From assembly GCF_000346615.1 (NCBI RefSeq), contig NZ_ANNU01000030.1, forward strand, positions 35,954-99,953: a DNA stretch of 64,000 bases. Direction: 5' to 3'. The notes below the pieces were generated by a model. That model did not search any database. It saw nothing but the letters and a program-made list of their open reading frames with translations, and was not told the origin of the DNA. Of the stretch, positions 7,530 through 15,726 are shown one piece after another. Position numbers and translations under genes: made by a program. Numbering within the stretch: the first letter of the stretch is position 1; the number at the start of each line of letters is the position of its first letter. This DNA is from Nafulsella turpanensis ZLM-10 (lineage in GTDB: Bacteria > Bacteroidota > Bacteroidia > Cytophagales > Cyclobacteriaceae).

Positions 7530-9968
7530 ATGAAACATATTGTCCTTTGTTGCTTCCTGGTTTTTTCCTGTTTGTCTCTGGTGGCGCAGGAACGAACTGT
7601 TCAGGGAAGAGTCTTCTCCCAATTAAATGGTGAGAGCCTTCCAGGTGTAAACGTTAAAATTAGAGGCACCAGCACGGGTGTGGTCACCGATATTAATGGT
7701 TTCTATGAAATTGCCGTGCCCGGACCTGAATCCATACTGATATTTAGCTATGTGGGCTATCTTACTGAAGAGGTGGTAGTAGGAGAGCGTAACTCCATTG
7801 ATATATCTCTGGCTGAAGACCTGACGGAGCTCAGCGAAATCGTAATTTCCGGTACCCGGCGGGCCGAAAAAATAACGGAAACCCCGGCTACTATCCAGAT
7901 TATAGGCGAAGAAGAGATAGCGAAGATTGCGACTTTTAATCCGGGCGAGCTTTTGGCAAGGGTGAAGGGCGTGGAGTTTATACGCGCCGGAGTAGCAGGC
8001 ACGGGCATCAACGTGCGTGGCTTTAACAGTAACTTTAATGCCAAAAACCTGCAGGTAACCGATGGCCGTTTCTCTACACTGGTGGCTACTGGCCTTCCCT
8101 TTGGCCCGCTGAATACCGTTATTAAAGAAGATATTGAGCGGATAGAAGTGGTGCTGGGCCCTAATGCAGCCCTGTTTGGCCCTAATGCGCACAACGGACT
8201 GGTTAATACCATTACCAAAGACCCTCGTACCAGTGCCGGAACCACCCTGGCGCTCAATGCCGGGAACCAGAGTATGTTCTCTGCCCGCCTTCGCCATGCA
8301 CAGATCGTCAGCGGCGAATTCGCTTTTAAAGTAACCGGCGAATATACCTCTGCCGAGGAATTTGAATATGCCGACTCAGTATACATCGACCGGAATGCAG
8401 ATGGAATAAAGGAAGGTTATGAGGAATATCTACTGGATAATACTATTGAATTCATGAGAGGGGAAACAGCCCTGTATTATACCCCTGTAGATGGAACTGA
8501 TTTAATTTTCCAGGCCGGGGGCTCTAACTCCACTTACCTCTCCCCAACCAACGTAGGCCGTAACCAGATTAAAGACTGGAGAATCTTCTACACACAGGTG
8601 AAGCTGGTAAGCGACAACTGGTTTGCGCAGCTGTACCATACCTGGAGTAAAACTGACAGCACTTATTCCATCGACGACCGCACCAAAGGATACTACCGCT
8701 TTAAAGATACCAATCCGGAGCTGACGGAGGCCCAGCTAAGAGCTGCTTCACTTACAACCGGAGCACTCTTTCAGGATGACTCCCGCCGTTTAAATGCTGA
8801 AGTGCAGTACAATAATGACATCGATAACAACTTCTTTTATACGATTGGTGCACAATGGCAGCGCGATATGGCGAACAGCCTGGGCACCTACCTGCTCGAC
8901 GAAAATGCCGAGGACTATATCACGGTTAACCAGCTGGGCGTGTATGGTCAGTTCGATTACCTCTTTGGCGATGGCTTTAAAGTTACGGCTGCTTTCCGGG
9001 GAGATAACCATGATGTGTATGGCTTCAACTTCCTTCCGAAAGTTGGACTGGTGAAGAGTGGCGACTGGGGCGGTGTCCGCCTGACGTATGGTAAAGGTAT
9101 TGCAGCACCCACCATCCTCAATATGTACGGAGACCTTTTTGGCGGCCTCATTCTCGGAAATGCCGAAGGCTTTACGCTGGTAGATGGCACCGTAATAGAA
9201 AAGCAGGAGGTAGAAGAAGTTCAGTCGTTTGAGCTTGGCTATAAAGGACAGCTGGTACCGAAGAAACTGTTTATAGATGCCAACACTTACTACAACATTT
9301 CGGAAAATTTCCTGAGCCCCGTTACAGTCATTGGCGTTGCGGCCAAGCGCGGCGACCAGCCTATCTCTGAGGTACAAAGCGCCTACGCCATTTACAACGG
9401 CCTGGTGGCTACCTATGTCAACTTCGGAAAGTTTAATACCTACGGCTTCGACTTGGGCCTTAACTACTTCTTTACCGACGACTGGAGCATGGGTGCTACA
9501 TATTCTTACTTCGGCTATGGCATTGATGAAAATAACCTGGAGAATGACTTTGACAAGGATGGAAAAGTAACACCACTTGACCTGCTGGTGAATGCTCCGA
9601 AACATAAAGGAACCGCTTCCCTGAATTATATGGGCGATAAGTTCTTCGGTTCCATTTTTAGTCGCTGGGTACAGGAGTTCAATTACTATTCCAGCTTCCA
9701 GATTGCCTCCGAAACCATTCCAGGCTTAAAATACCGTGGGGTTGATATTGTGGAAGATGCGCGCAGCGGCGATGCCTGGAACTATGGTCCGCTGGGAGGT
9801 TTCCTTACCTTCGATGTAAGCGCCGGCTACCAGTTTAACGATATGTTCCGCCTGTCGGGCCAGGTATCCAACCTGTTCGATACGGAGATGCGCGAGTTTA
9901 CGGCAGCGCCTCCAACCGGCCGCCTGTACTCGCTCGAACTTCAGGTGCAGCTGCCGGCTATCGACTAA
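7530..9968 (+). CDS. TonB-dependent outer-membrane receptor
   Basis: 812 residues. A signal peptide (cut after LSLVAQ) is followed by a carboxypeptidase-regulatory-like beta sandwich (about 20-110, with GVVTDINGFYEI and FSYVGYLTEE), a plug domain (about 115-240, with INVRGFNSN and IERIEVVLGPNAALFGPNA) and a 22-strand-type barrel to the C-terminus. Family role: energy-dependent import of large or scarce ligands across the outer membrane. It is not followed by a SusD-like gene, so it is not a classic glycan-uptake pair. A DFDKDGKVTPLD loop near residue 675 looks like a calcium-binding extracellular loop. It sits between two genes for uptake and hydrolysis and the acyl-processing genes. Confidence 0.93.
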   Translation: MKHIVLCCFLVFSCLSLVAQERTVQGRVFSQLNGESLPGVNVKIRGTSTGVVTDINGFYEIAVPGPESILIFSYVGYLTEEVVVGERNSIDISLAEDLTELSEIVISGTRRAEKITETPATIQIIGEEEIAKIATFNPGELLARVKGVEFIRAGVAGTGINVRGFNSNFNAKNLQVTDGRFSTLVATGLPFGPLNTVIKEDIERIEVVLGPNAALFGPNAHNGLVNTITKDPRTSAGTTLALNAGNQSMFSARLRHAQIVSGEFAFKVTGEYTSAEEFEYADSVYIDRNADGIKEGYEEYLLDNTIEFMRGETALYYTPVDGTDLIFQAGGSNSTYLSPTNVGRNQIKDWRIFYTQVKLVSDNWFAQLYHTWSKTDSTYSIDDRTKGYYRFKDTNPELTEAQLRAASLTTGALFQDDSRRLNAEVQYNNDIDNNFFYTIGAQWQRDMANSLGTYLLDENAEDYITVNQLGVYGQFDYLFGDGFKVTAAFRGDNHDVYGFNFLPKVGLVKSGDWGGVRLTYGKGIAAPTILNMYGDLFGGLILGNAEGFTLVDGTVIEKQEVEEVQSFELGYKGQLVPKKLFIDANTYYNISENFLSPVTVIGVAAKRGDQPISEVQSAYAIYNGLVATYVNFGKFNTYGFDLGLNYFFTDDWSMGATYSYFGYGIDENNLENDFDKDGKVTPLDLLVNAPKHKGTASLNYMGDKFFGSIFSRWVQEFNYYSSFQIASETIPGLKYRGVDIVEDARSGDAWNYGPLGGFLTFDVSAGYQFNDMFRLSGQVSNLFDTEMREFTAAPPTGRLYSLELQVQLPAID

Positions 9969-10052
9969 GCTTTTCTCAACCAAAACAGGACAGCAGGCGG
10001 TAGAGCTAAAAGCGGTCTGCCCCTGCTTCCATTTCCGAAAGAATTTTTAAGC

Positions 10053-10796
10053 ATGAACAGACTTCAGAATAAAGTAGCCATTGTAACCGGTGGCGCAAAC
10101 GGTATTGGAAAAGTAACCGCCCAGAAGTTCTCAGATGAAGGTGCCAGGGTCATCATCTGGGACCTTGACCAGGCGGGCGGGGAAGCCACAGCCGGAGAAA
10201 TACAAAGCAGGGGTGGAGAGGCTGTCTTCATGAAGATCAATACCTCACAGTTTGAGGAGGTGGAAAAAGCTGCCCGGCAGATTGCAGAGCGCTGGGGGCG
10301 CATCGACATCCTCATCAACAATGCAGGTATTACCCGCGACGCTTCCCTTAAAAAAATGACTACTGAACAGTGGCAGCAGGTCATAGATGTAAACCTTACC
10401 GGTGTGTTTAACTGCACGAAAGTGATGTCGGGCTATATGGTGGAGCAGGGCTGGGGCCGTATTATCAGCGCCTCTTCTGTGGTAGGCCTGTACGGCAACT
10501 TCGGGCAAACCAATTATGTGGCGGCCAAAGCGGGCGTTATTGGCATGACCAAAGTATGGGCCCGCGAACTTGCCAGAAAAGGGGTTACTGCCAATGCAGT
10601 AGCTCCCGGCTTTATTGCGACCGAAATGACCAAAAAAATACCCGATGAGGTGCTGAAACAAATAGAGGCAAAAATTCCTGTCGGCAAAATGGGCGAACCG
10701 GAAGATATTGCCAATGCCTATGTTTTTCTGGCCTCTGAAGAAGCACGCTACATTAACGGAGCAGTGCTGAGTGTAGATGGAGGCATGGTAGGTTAA
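10053..10796 (+). CDS. SDR-family reductase, FabG-like
   Basis: 247 residues, a classical short-chain dehydrogenase. The NAD(P) site TGGANGIG, the structural NNAG and the catalytic Ser-Tyr-Lys set (SASSVVG, then YVAAK) are intact, and the end GAVLSVDGGMVG is typical. FabG-like enzymes interconvert 3-oxoacyl and 3-hydroxyacyl thioesters, but this class also includes dehydrogenases for free hydroxy compounds. Its place in an operon with an acyl-CoA synthetase and a KASIII-like protein favours an acyl-thioester substrate. This is unlikely to be the essential fatty-acid synthesis copy, because its neighbours are transport genes. Confidence 0.9.
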   Translation: MNRLQNKVAIVTGGANGIGKVTAQKFSDEGARVIIWDLDQAGGEATAGEIQSRGGEAVFMKINTSQFEEVEKAARQIAERWGRIDILINNAGITRDASLKKMTTEQWQQVIDVNLTGVFNCTKVMSGYMVEQGWGRIISASSVVGLYGNFGQTNYVAAKAGVIGMTKVWARELARKGVTANAVAPGFIATEMTKKIPDEVLKQIEAKIPVGKMGEPEDIANAYVFLASEEARYINGAVLSVDGGMVG

Positions 10797-10876
10797 AGTT
10801 TAAAGTTGGAGATGCAGTCAGCAGGAGTCGGAGGTGAGCCCCGGCTCCCGCGCTGTTCTTCTTACTAAGAAAGAAT

Positions 10877-11875
10877 ATGGAAAGAAAAAGAAATGCAGTA
10901 ATACTGGCATCGGGGATGTATGTGCCGGAACAGGTAGTTCCTAACAGCTATTTTAATGAGATGCTGGGGCAGGATGTAGACAGCTGGCTCCGCGAAAATG
11001 TACATATTTATGAACGCCGCTGGGCTGCTGAAGATGAATCAACGTCCGACCTGGTGCTGAAAGCGGCCCGCCAAACACTGGAACGGGCAAAGGTAAAGCC
11101 GGAAGAGCTGGACCTGATTATTGTGGCAACGGATACACCGGAATATGTTTCGCCATCTACCGCCTCTAAAGTGCAATACTTATTAGGGGCAGAAAAAGCC
11201 GGTACGTTCGACCTGAATACCGCCTGTGCGGGCTTTGTGACTGCCCTCGATACGGCCAGCAAATACATCCGCGACGACGAAAACTATCAGAAAGTGCTGG
11301 TGGTAGGGGCCTATGCCATGAGCAAGTACCTTGATAAGACGGATAAGAAAACCGCCAACCTTTTTGCCGACGGTGCCGGTGCTGTTTTGCTGGGGGCCGA
11401 AGAGAACAGTGAGCGTGGCTTCCTGGCCAGCCAGCTAAAAACCCAGGGCCAGTACCACGACTGGATGGGCATTTATGCCGGCGGTACCAAAGAGCCTGTT
11501 ACGGCCGGGGTTGTGGAGCGAAAAGACCATAAGCTTAAGTTCGTAAAACGATTCCCGACGGAGCTTAACCCGACCATCTGGAGCGAAATGATACTGTCGC
11601 TTTGTAAGCGCATAGGCGTGGAAGTGCAGGAGGTGGATCATTTCTTTATCACCCAAATCAACATTAACAGCATATGGGCTACGCTCGATAAGCTGGGAGT
11701 ACCGCATGAGAAAGCACATACTGTTATGCACTACTATGGCTATACCGGTTCGGCCTGCATTCCTATGGCCCTCGACGAAGCCTGGCAGATGGGAAAGGTA
11801 AAGCGGGGCGACCTCGTCTTCTTTATAGGCTCTGGTGGAGGCCTCTCCTTCGCCAGCGCCGCCTTCAGGCTATAA
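10877..11875 (+). CDS. KASIII-like (FabH-related) thiolase-fold protein with altered triad
   Basis: 332 residues with the FabH/KASIII layout. The acyl-accepting Cys is present (DLNTACAGF, Cys117). Where canonical FabH has the catalytic His in PHQAN, this protein has ITQIN (Thr259), and where FabH has Asn in HGNTSA it has YGYTGSA (Tyr289). Family knowledge: His and Asn drive malonyl-ACP decarboxylation. Their loss argues against normal chain-initiating condensation and for acyl transfer, a different condensation or thioester binding (inference). It lies 80 bp after the SDR gene and just before the acyl-CoA synthetase gene. The rest of the fold, including the GSGGGLSFASA C-terminus, looks intact. 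Confidence 0.87.
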   Translation: MERKRNAVILASGMYVPEQVVPNSYFNEMLGQDVDSWLRENVHIYERRWAAEDESTSDLVLKAARQTLERAKVKPEELDLIIVATDTPEYVSPSTASKVQYLLGAEKAGTFDLNTACAGFVTALDTASKYIRDDENYQKVLVVGAYAMSKYLDKTDKKTANLFADGAGAVLLGAEENSERGFLASQLKTQGQYHDWMGIYAGGTKEPVTAGVVERKDHKLKFVKRFPTELNPTIWSEMILSLCKRIGVEVQEVDHFFITQININSIWATLDKLGVPHEKAHTVMHYYGYTGSACIPMALDEAWQMGKVKRGDLVFFIGSGGGLSFASAAFRL

Positions 11876-11921
11876 AGCTAAGCGGCTTTGTCTCAATACT
11901 CACTACTCAAGACTTACGACT

Positions 11922-13409
11922 ATGGAATACCGGAAAGACTGGATAGCGCGTTGGGCCAGCTATCATCCTGAAAAGCTGGCGGTAAGAGAAAGCGGGACAG
12001 GCCGGAGCCTCAGCTATGGAGACCTGCAGGAGCTTTCTGCAAGAGCGGCCTCCTTCCTGCACACCAAACTTGGCCTGCAAAAAGGGAGCCGCATCGCCGT
12101 ACTGGCCGATTTTTGCCTGGAATATATAGTACTCTTCGCGGCAGCGCAAAAACTGGGCATCATTCTGGTGCCCCTGAATTACCGCCTCACGGGGCGCGAA
12201 ATTGCCTATATGCTGGACAACAGCCAGCCTGATTTACTGCTGACCGATGAAAAGTACCTGCCTCTCCTGAACGGGCAAAAAGCGCTCGAGGAAATCAGGC
12301 ATATTTTTAAACCTTCCACTTTCTCTGAAGTACTGGAAACCTTTGAATCAAAGGACTATCCTGCAGAGGAACTTGGGGCCGACCACCCGCTTTTTATCCT
12401 TTACACCTCCGGTACCACCGGCTTTCCGAAGGGTGCCATTTACACCCATGGGATGGCCTTCTGGAACAGCATTAATACCGCTACCCGGCTCGACATCACC
12501 TCGCAGGACCATACCCTGGTGTGTATGCCACCCTTTCATACCGGGGGCTGGAATGTATTTATCACGCCTTTTCTGCACCATGGCGCTTCCTTTACGCTCC
12601 TGCCAAAGTTCGATGCATCACAGGTTTTACAGCTACTGGAAGAGGAGCGGGCAACACTTTTTATGGCAGTGCCTACCATGCTGAAAATGATGCTGGAAGC
12701 GCCGGAATTTGAGCGACTGAAGCTCGAAAGCACCCGCTACTTTATTGTGGGAGGAGAAGCCTTGCCACTGCCTACTATCGAAGCCTGGCACGCTAAAGGG
12801 GTGCTCATCCGGCAGGGATATGGTCTTACAGAGGCAGGGCCCAATATTACCTCCTTAAATCATGAAGATGCTACCCGCAAGAAAGGCTCCATTGGTAAGC
12901 CCAACTTTTATGTAGAGTACCAGGTAATGGACGATGAGGGAAAGCAGGTCGAAAAAGGGCAGAGGGGAGAGCTATGGCTGAGCGGCCCTATGATAACCCC
13001 CGGTTACTGGCAGAATGAAGAAGCCACCAGGGCTGCCATTGAAGAGAGGTGGTTTAAAACCGGCGATGTGGTGCGGGAAGACGAGGAAGACTTCCTCTAT
13101 ATCGTGGACCGGAAAAAGAATATGTACATCAGTGGTGGCGAAAATGTATATCCGGCAGAAGTAGAGCAGTACCTGCTGTTGCATCCTTCCATTGAAGAAG
13201 CGGCCGTGGTAGGCGTTCCTGATGAACAATGGGGTGAAACCGGTAAAGCGTTTGTTACCCTGAAGGAAGGGAGCATGCTGGGTGAGCAGGAAATTGTGAG
13301 CTGGTGCCGAAAAGGACTGGCAAAGTATAAAGTTCCCCGCCATATCCATTTTATGAGCGAGCTCCCCAAGAATGAAAGCGGCAAAATAGTCCGTAAGCTA
13401 CTAAAATAA
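11922..13409 (+). CDS. AMP-forming acyl-CoA synthetase
   Basis: 495 residues. The ATG at 11922 (MEYRKDWIARW) is chosen because the frame upstream runs back into the preceding gene. All adenylation motifs are visible: P-loop YTSGTTGFPKGAIYTH, YGLTEAGPN, GELWLSGPMITPGYW, DRKKNMYISGGENVYP and the C-terminal Lys region PKNESGKIVRK. The enzyme activates a carboxylic acid to its CoA thioester through an acyl-adenylate. Short length and motif wording fit fatty-acid or aryl/alkanoate-CoA ligases. In this operon it probably activates the acid produced by the hydrolases or imported by the symporter (inference). Confidence 0.9.
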   Translation: MEYRKDWIARWASYHPEKLAVRESGTGRSLSYGDLQELSARAASFLHTKLGLQKGSRIAVLADFCLEYIVLFAAAQKLGIILVPLNYRLTGREIAYMLDNSQPDLLLTDEKYLPLLNGQKALEEIRHIFKPSTFSEVLETFESKDYPAEELGADHPLFILYTSGTTGFPKGAIYTHGMAFWNSINTATRLDITSQDHTLVCMPPFHTGGWNVFITPFLHHGASFTLLPKFDASQVLQLLEEERATLFMAVPTMLKMMLEAPEFERLKLESTRYFIVGGEALPLPTIEAWHAKGVLIRQGYGLTEAGPNITSLNHEDATRKKGSIGKPNFYVEYQVMDDEGKQVEKGQRGELWLSGPMITPGYWQNEEATRAAIEERWFKTGDVVREDEEDFLYIVDRKKNMYISGGENVYPAEVEQYLLLHPSIEEAAVVGVPDEQWGETGKAFVTLKEGSMLGEQEIVSWCRKGLAKYKVPRHIHFMSELPKNESGKIVRKLLK

Positions 13410-13413
13410 ACTT

Positions 13414-14280
13414 ATGCTGATTGCTGATACCAAGTATCCTCTTCATACCCGGATGATCAGCCTTGCAGAGGGACTATCCGTGGCCTGTACCGATGAAGGC
13501 CACGGATATCCGCTGCTTTTTATTCATGGCCTGGGGAGCTATATCCCCGCCTGGGCCAAAAACATTCCCTTCCTCTCTAATTATTACCGCTGCATCGCTA
13601 TCGATTTGCCCGGCTATGGCAAATCTTCCAAGGCAGGCTTTAAGCCCAGCATGCATTTTTATGCCGATGTAGTGGAAGCTTTGCTGGATAAGCTGCAAAT
13701 AGACAGCTGCTATCTGGCGGGCCATTCCATGGGAGGGCAGGTGGCTATGCATGCCGCACTGCGTTTTCCGGAGCGCATCCAAAAGCTGGTGCTGGTGGCT
13801 CCTGCCGGTTTGGAAATCTTCGAGCCTGCAGAAGCACAGCAGCTTAAAAGCTGGTTTGAAACGGAGAAGGTATATGCTGCCGGGGAGGAAATAATTTCCC
13901 GTAATGTAAAGGCGAACTTTTATCACTTCCCCGCCGATGCGCAGCCCCTGCTAACAGACCGCCTTGCCTATACATCCTGTACTGATTACTATCCCTTTTG
14001 CGAAACCATTTCTAAGAGTGTATCGGCCATGCTCGGGGAGCCGGTATATGAAAAGCTCACTCATTTGTCTATGCCGGTGTTGCTCCTCTTCGGCCGGCAG
14101 GATGCCTACATCCCCAGTCCCTTACTACATCCCAACCTAAGTGTGGAGCAATTAGCCAGAGAGGCGGCTGCTAAAATGCCACAAGCCACCTTCAGGCTAC
14201 TCGATCACTGCGGCCACTTCCTCCAATGGGAGCAGGCGGAGTTGTTTAATGAACGGGTGAGGGAGTTTCTGGGAGATTAA
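13414..14280 (+). CDS. cytoplasmic alpha/beta hydrolase, paralogue of the exported one
   Basis: 288 residues, starting 4 bp after the acyl-CoA synthetase stop. Motifs: HGLGSYIPAW (oxyanion), GHSMGGQ (Ser105), FGRQDAYIP (acid), DHCGHFLQWE (His). There is no signal peptide. It shares with the exported hydrolase at 6.5 kb both the motif spacing and the LLHPNLSVEQLA-type segment, so the two are probable duplicates serving two compartments. Possible roles are a second hydrolysis step on the imported product, or a thioesterase/C-C hydrolase acting after CoA activation; sequence alone does not decide. Confidence 0.87.
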   Translation: MLIADTKYPLHTRMISLAEGLSVACTDEGHGYPLLFIHGLGSYIPAWAKNIPFLSNYYRCIAIDLPGYGKSSKAGFKPSMHFYADVVEALLDKLQIDSCYLAGHSMGGQVAMHAALRFPERIQKLVLVAPAGLEIFEPAEAQQLKSWFETEKVYAAGEEIISRNVKANFYHFPADAQPLLTDRLAYTSCTDYYPFCETISKSVSAMLGEPVYEKLTHLSMPVLLLFGRQDAYIPSPLLHPNLSVEQLAREAAAKMPQATFRLLDHCGHFLQWEQAELFNERVREFLGD

Positions 14281-14463
14281 TTCTTACTTCAGGTAGAAAT
14301 GGCTTCCATTAGCAGATTATTTAACTAGTCAGAAGGTTAATTCTTGTATATAAGACAAATAAGTGATTCATTTGGATTTACTGCATGAAACACTTATGTT
14401 ACGCCTCAATTCTGTTTCAACTATAGGACGTAAAATAACAAATGAACCTGTTATTTTCTCCTA

Positions 14464-15545
14464 GTTGGCGGTAATTCATAAAATTCATATGGAAGAAAGT
14501 AGAACCATAAAAAACACGGGTGGTAAAATTCTTCTCTTTGGCCTAGATGAATTTAAAGAAAATATAGTAAAAGGTGATTCCTGTTTCATCTGTGGAGCAA
14601 GCCCTGAATCTAAGGAATTTAATAACGAGCACGTAATTCCAGATTGGGTATTACGTAGGTTTTCACTTAATGATAAGTTTGTTACCCTTCCGAATAATAC
14701 CAAATTCAGGTATAATCAGTACTTAATACCTTGTTGTAAAGATTGTAACACTGAGTTAGGTCAATTTTATGAAATACCTATCAGTGCTTTACTAAGTAAG
14801 CCATATGAAGAAGTAGTGAGTGAATTAGAAATGGATTATGAGAAATTTGAGCTATTGTTCAGGTGGCTTAATCTAATTTTTCTCAAAACTCATTTAAAGG
14901 ATAAAACTATATTACAAAACCGTGATAAACGTAAAGGGGAGGGAGTAATTGCTGACAAATATTTTTGGGAAGATTTACATCATATTCATTGTATAGCCAG
15001 AGCCTACTACACTAAAGCAAAAATTAGTTCTAGAGCAATAGGCTCTTTCTGGATTCTAAAGGCAGCCTCAAATATTAATCCTGATAATTTTGATTATGTT
15101 GATAATCATACAGGAAAGACTGTAATGGTTCAAATTGGAGAGATTTACCTCATAGCTGTACTGGATGATGCGGGGGCAGGCTTTTCTTTAATAAATAATG
15201 ACCTTTCTAGAATTGATGGAGAACTATCTCCGCTACAGGCAAAAGAGATTGTTGCTCATTTAAGCTATATCAATTTAAATTTAAAGGAAAGACCAATTTT
15301 TAGTTCTCAATTTTCTCGGAGTCTTGACAGGTACATGATATCCGTCCAGACTCCTGATGATTTTGAACTTTTTGAGCAACACGAAAGGGTATCTTCCCCA
15401 CAGGAAATTTTAGCTTTTTATTCTGAAGTAACGTTGCCAGACATTCCAGAAAGAGAAAAAGTTATACAAGAAGTTCGGGATGGGAAAAGACAATTCTTGT
15501 TTGATGGAGAAGGCAGGTTTATAAAAAATTAAAACTACCGCCAAC
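14464..15545. repeat. 10-bp perfect inverted repeat bracketing the HNH gene
   Basis: GTTGGCGGTA at 14464-14473 and its exact reverse complement TACCGCCAAC at 15536-15545 flank the HNH-type gene, 15 bp before its ATG and 3 bp after its stop. Tight bracketing of one AT-rich gene suggests a cassette or mobile unit, though 10 bp alone could arise by chance. Confidence 0.5.
14489..15532 (+). CDS. HNH-type nuclease-like protein, AT-rich
   Basis: 347 residues from the ATG at 14489; an in-frame TTG at 14465 lies inside the flanking inverted repeat and is less likely. Residues about 32-85 hold CFICG, then NEHVIPDWVLRRF, then CCKDCNTELG, the treble-clef/HNH pattern with two Cys pairs for zinc and a Glu-His pair for the metal centre. 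The remaining 260 residues are not recognised. Base composition is clearly more AT-rich than its neighbours, suggesting acquisition. Possible roles are a mobile-element endonuclease or a defence-type nuclease. No methylase, ATPase or integrase gene accompanies it. Confidence 0.6.
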   Translation: MEESRTIKNTGGKILLFGLDEFKENIVKGDSCFICGASPESKEFNNEHVIPDWVLRRFSLNDKFVTLPNNTKFRYNQYLIPCCKDCNTELGQFYEIPISALLSKPYEEVVSELEMDYEKFELLFRWLNLIFLKTHLKDKTILQNRDKRKGEGVIADKYFWEDLHHIHCIARAYYTKAKISSRAIGSFWILKAASNINPDNFDYVDNHTGKTVMVQIGEIYLIAVLDDAGAGFSLINNDLSRIDGELSPLQAKEIVAHLSYINLNLKERPIFSSQFSRSLDRYMISVQTPDDFELFEQHERVSSPQEILAFYSEVTLPDIPEREKVIQEVRDGKRQFLFDGEGRFIKN

Positions 15546-15658
15546 CAAACAAACAGGTTATTGGGCGTAAGCTGGAAATTCTGGCATCACAGCCATTTAT
15601 AAACTGAACAGCAATCGGAAACTATGGTGCTATTAAACGCCCAACACCCAGTTTGCGG
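15538..15658. repeat. imperfect inverted repeat in AT-rich intergenic region
   Basis: GGTTATTGGGCGT (15556-15568) pairs at 11 of 13 positions with ACGCCCAACACCC (15637-15649), and outer bases CCGCC...AAAC versus GTTTGCGG extend the stem. The structure starts inside the right-hand repeat of the HNH unit. It resembles recombination or stem-loop sites that follow cassette genes, but no exact integron attC consensus is present. Confidence 0.4.
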
Positions 15659-15726
15659 ACCGCTGGGCAGCATTAAGAATGAGGCTGTGCAGACTAACTA
15701 AAGTTTGAAGAAAGAAGAAATAGTTA

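Noticed and set aside
10053..14280. OleABCD-type olefin or beta-lactone cluster
   Set aside because: A thiolase-fold protein, an AMP ligase, an SDR and an alpha/beta hydrolase are together, as in ole clusters. The SDR is a classical FabG type rather than the extended OleD type, the ligase has ordinary acyl-CoA synthetase motifs, and the KASIII-like protein has an altered triad, so the match is only by fold.
15538..15658. Integron attC site after the HNH gene
   Set aside because: One GCCCAAC fits the RYYYAAC core, but the partner cores do not fit GTTRRRY in the right order, and no integrase is in the window. Kept only as an inverted repeat.
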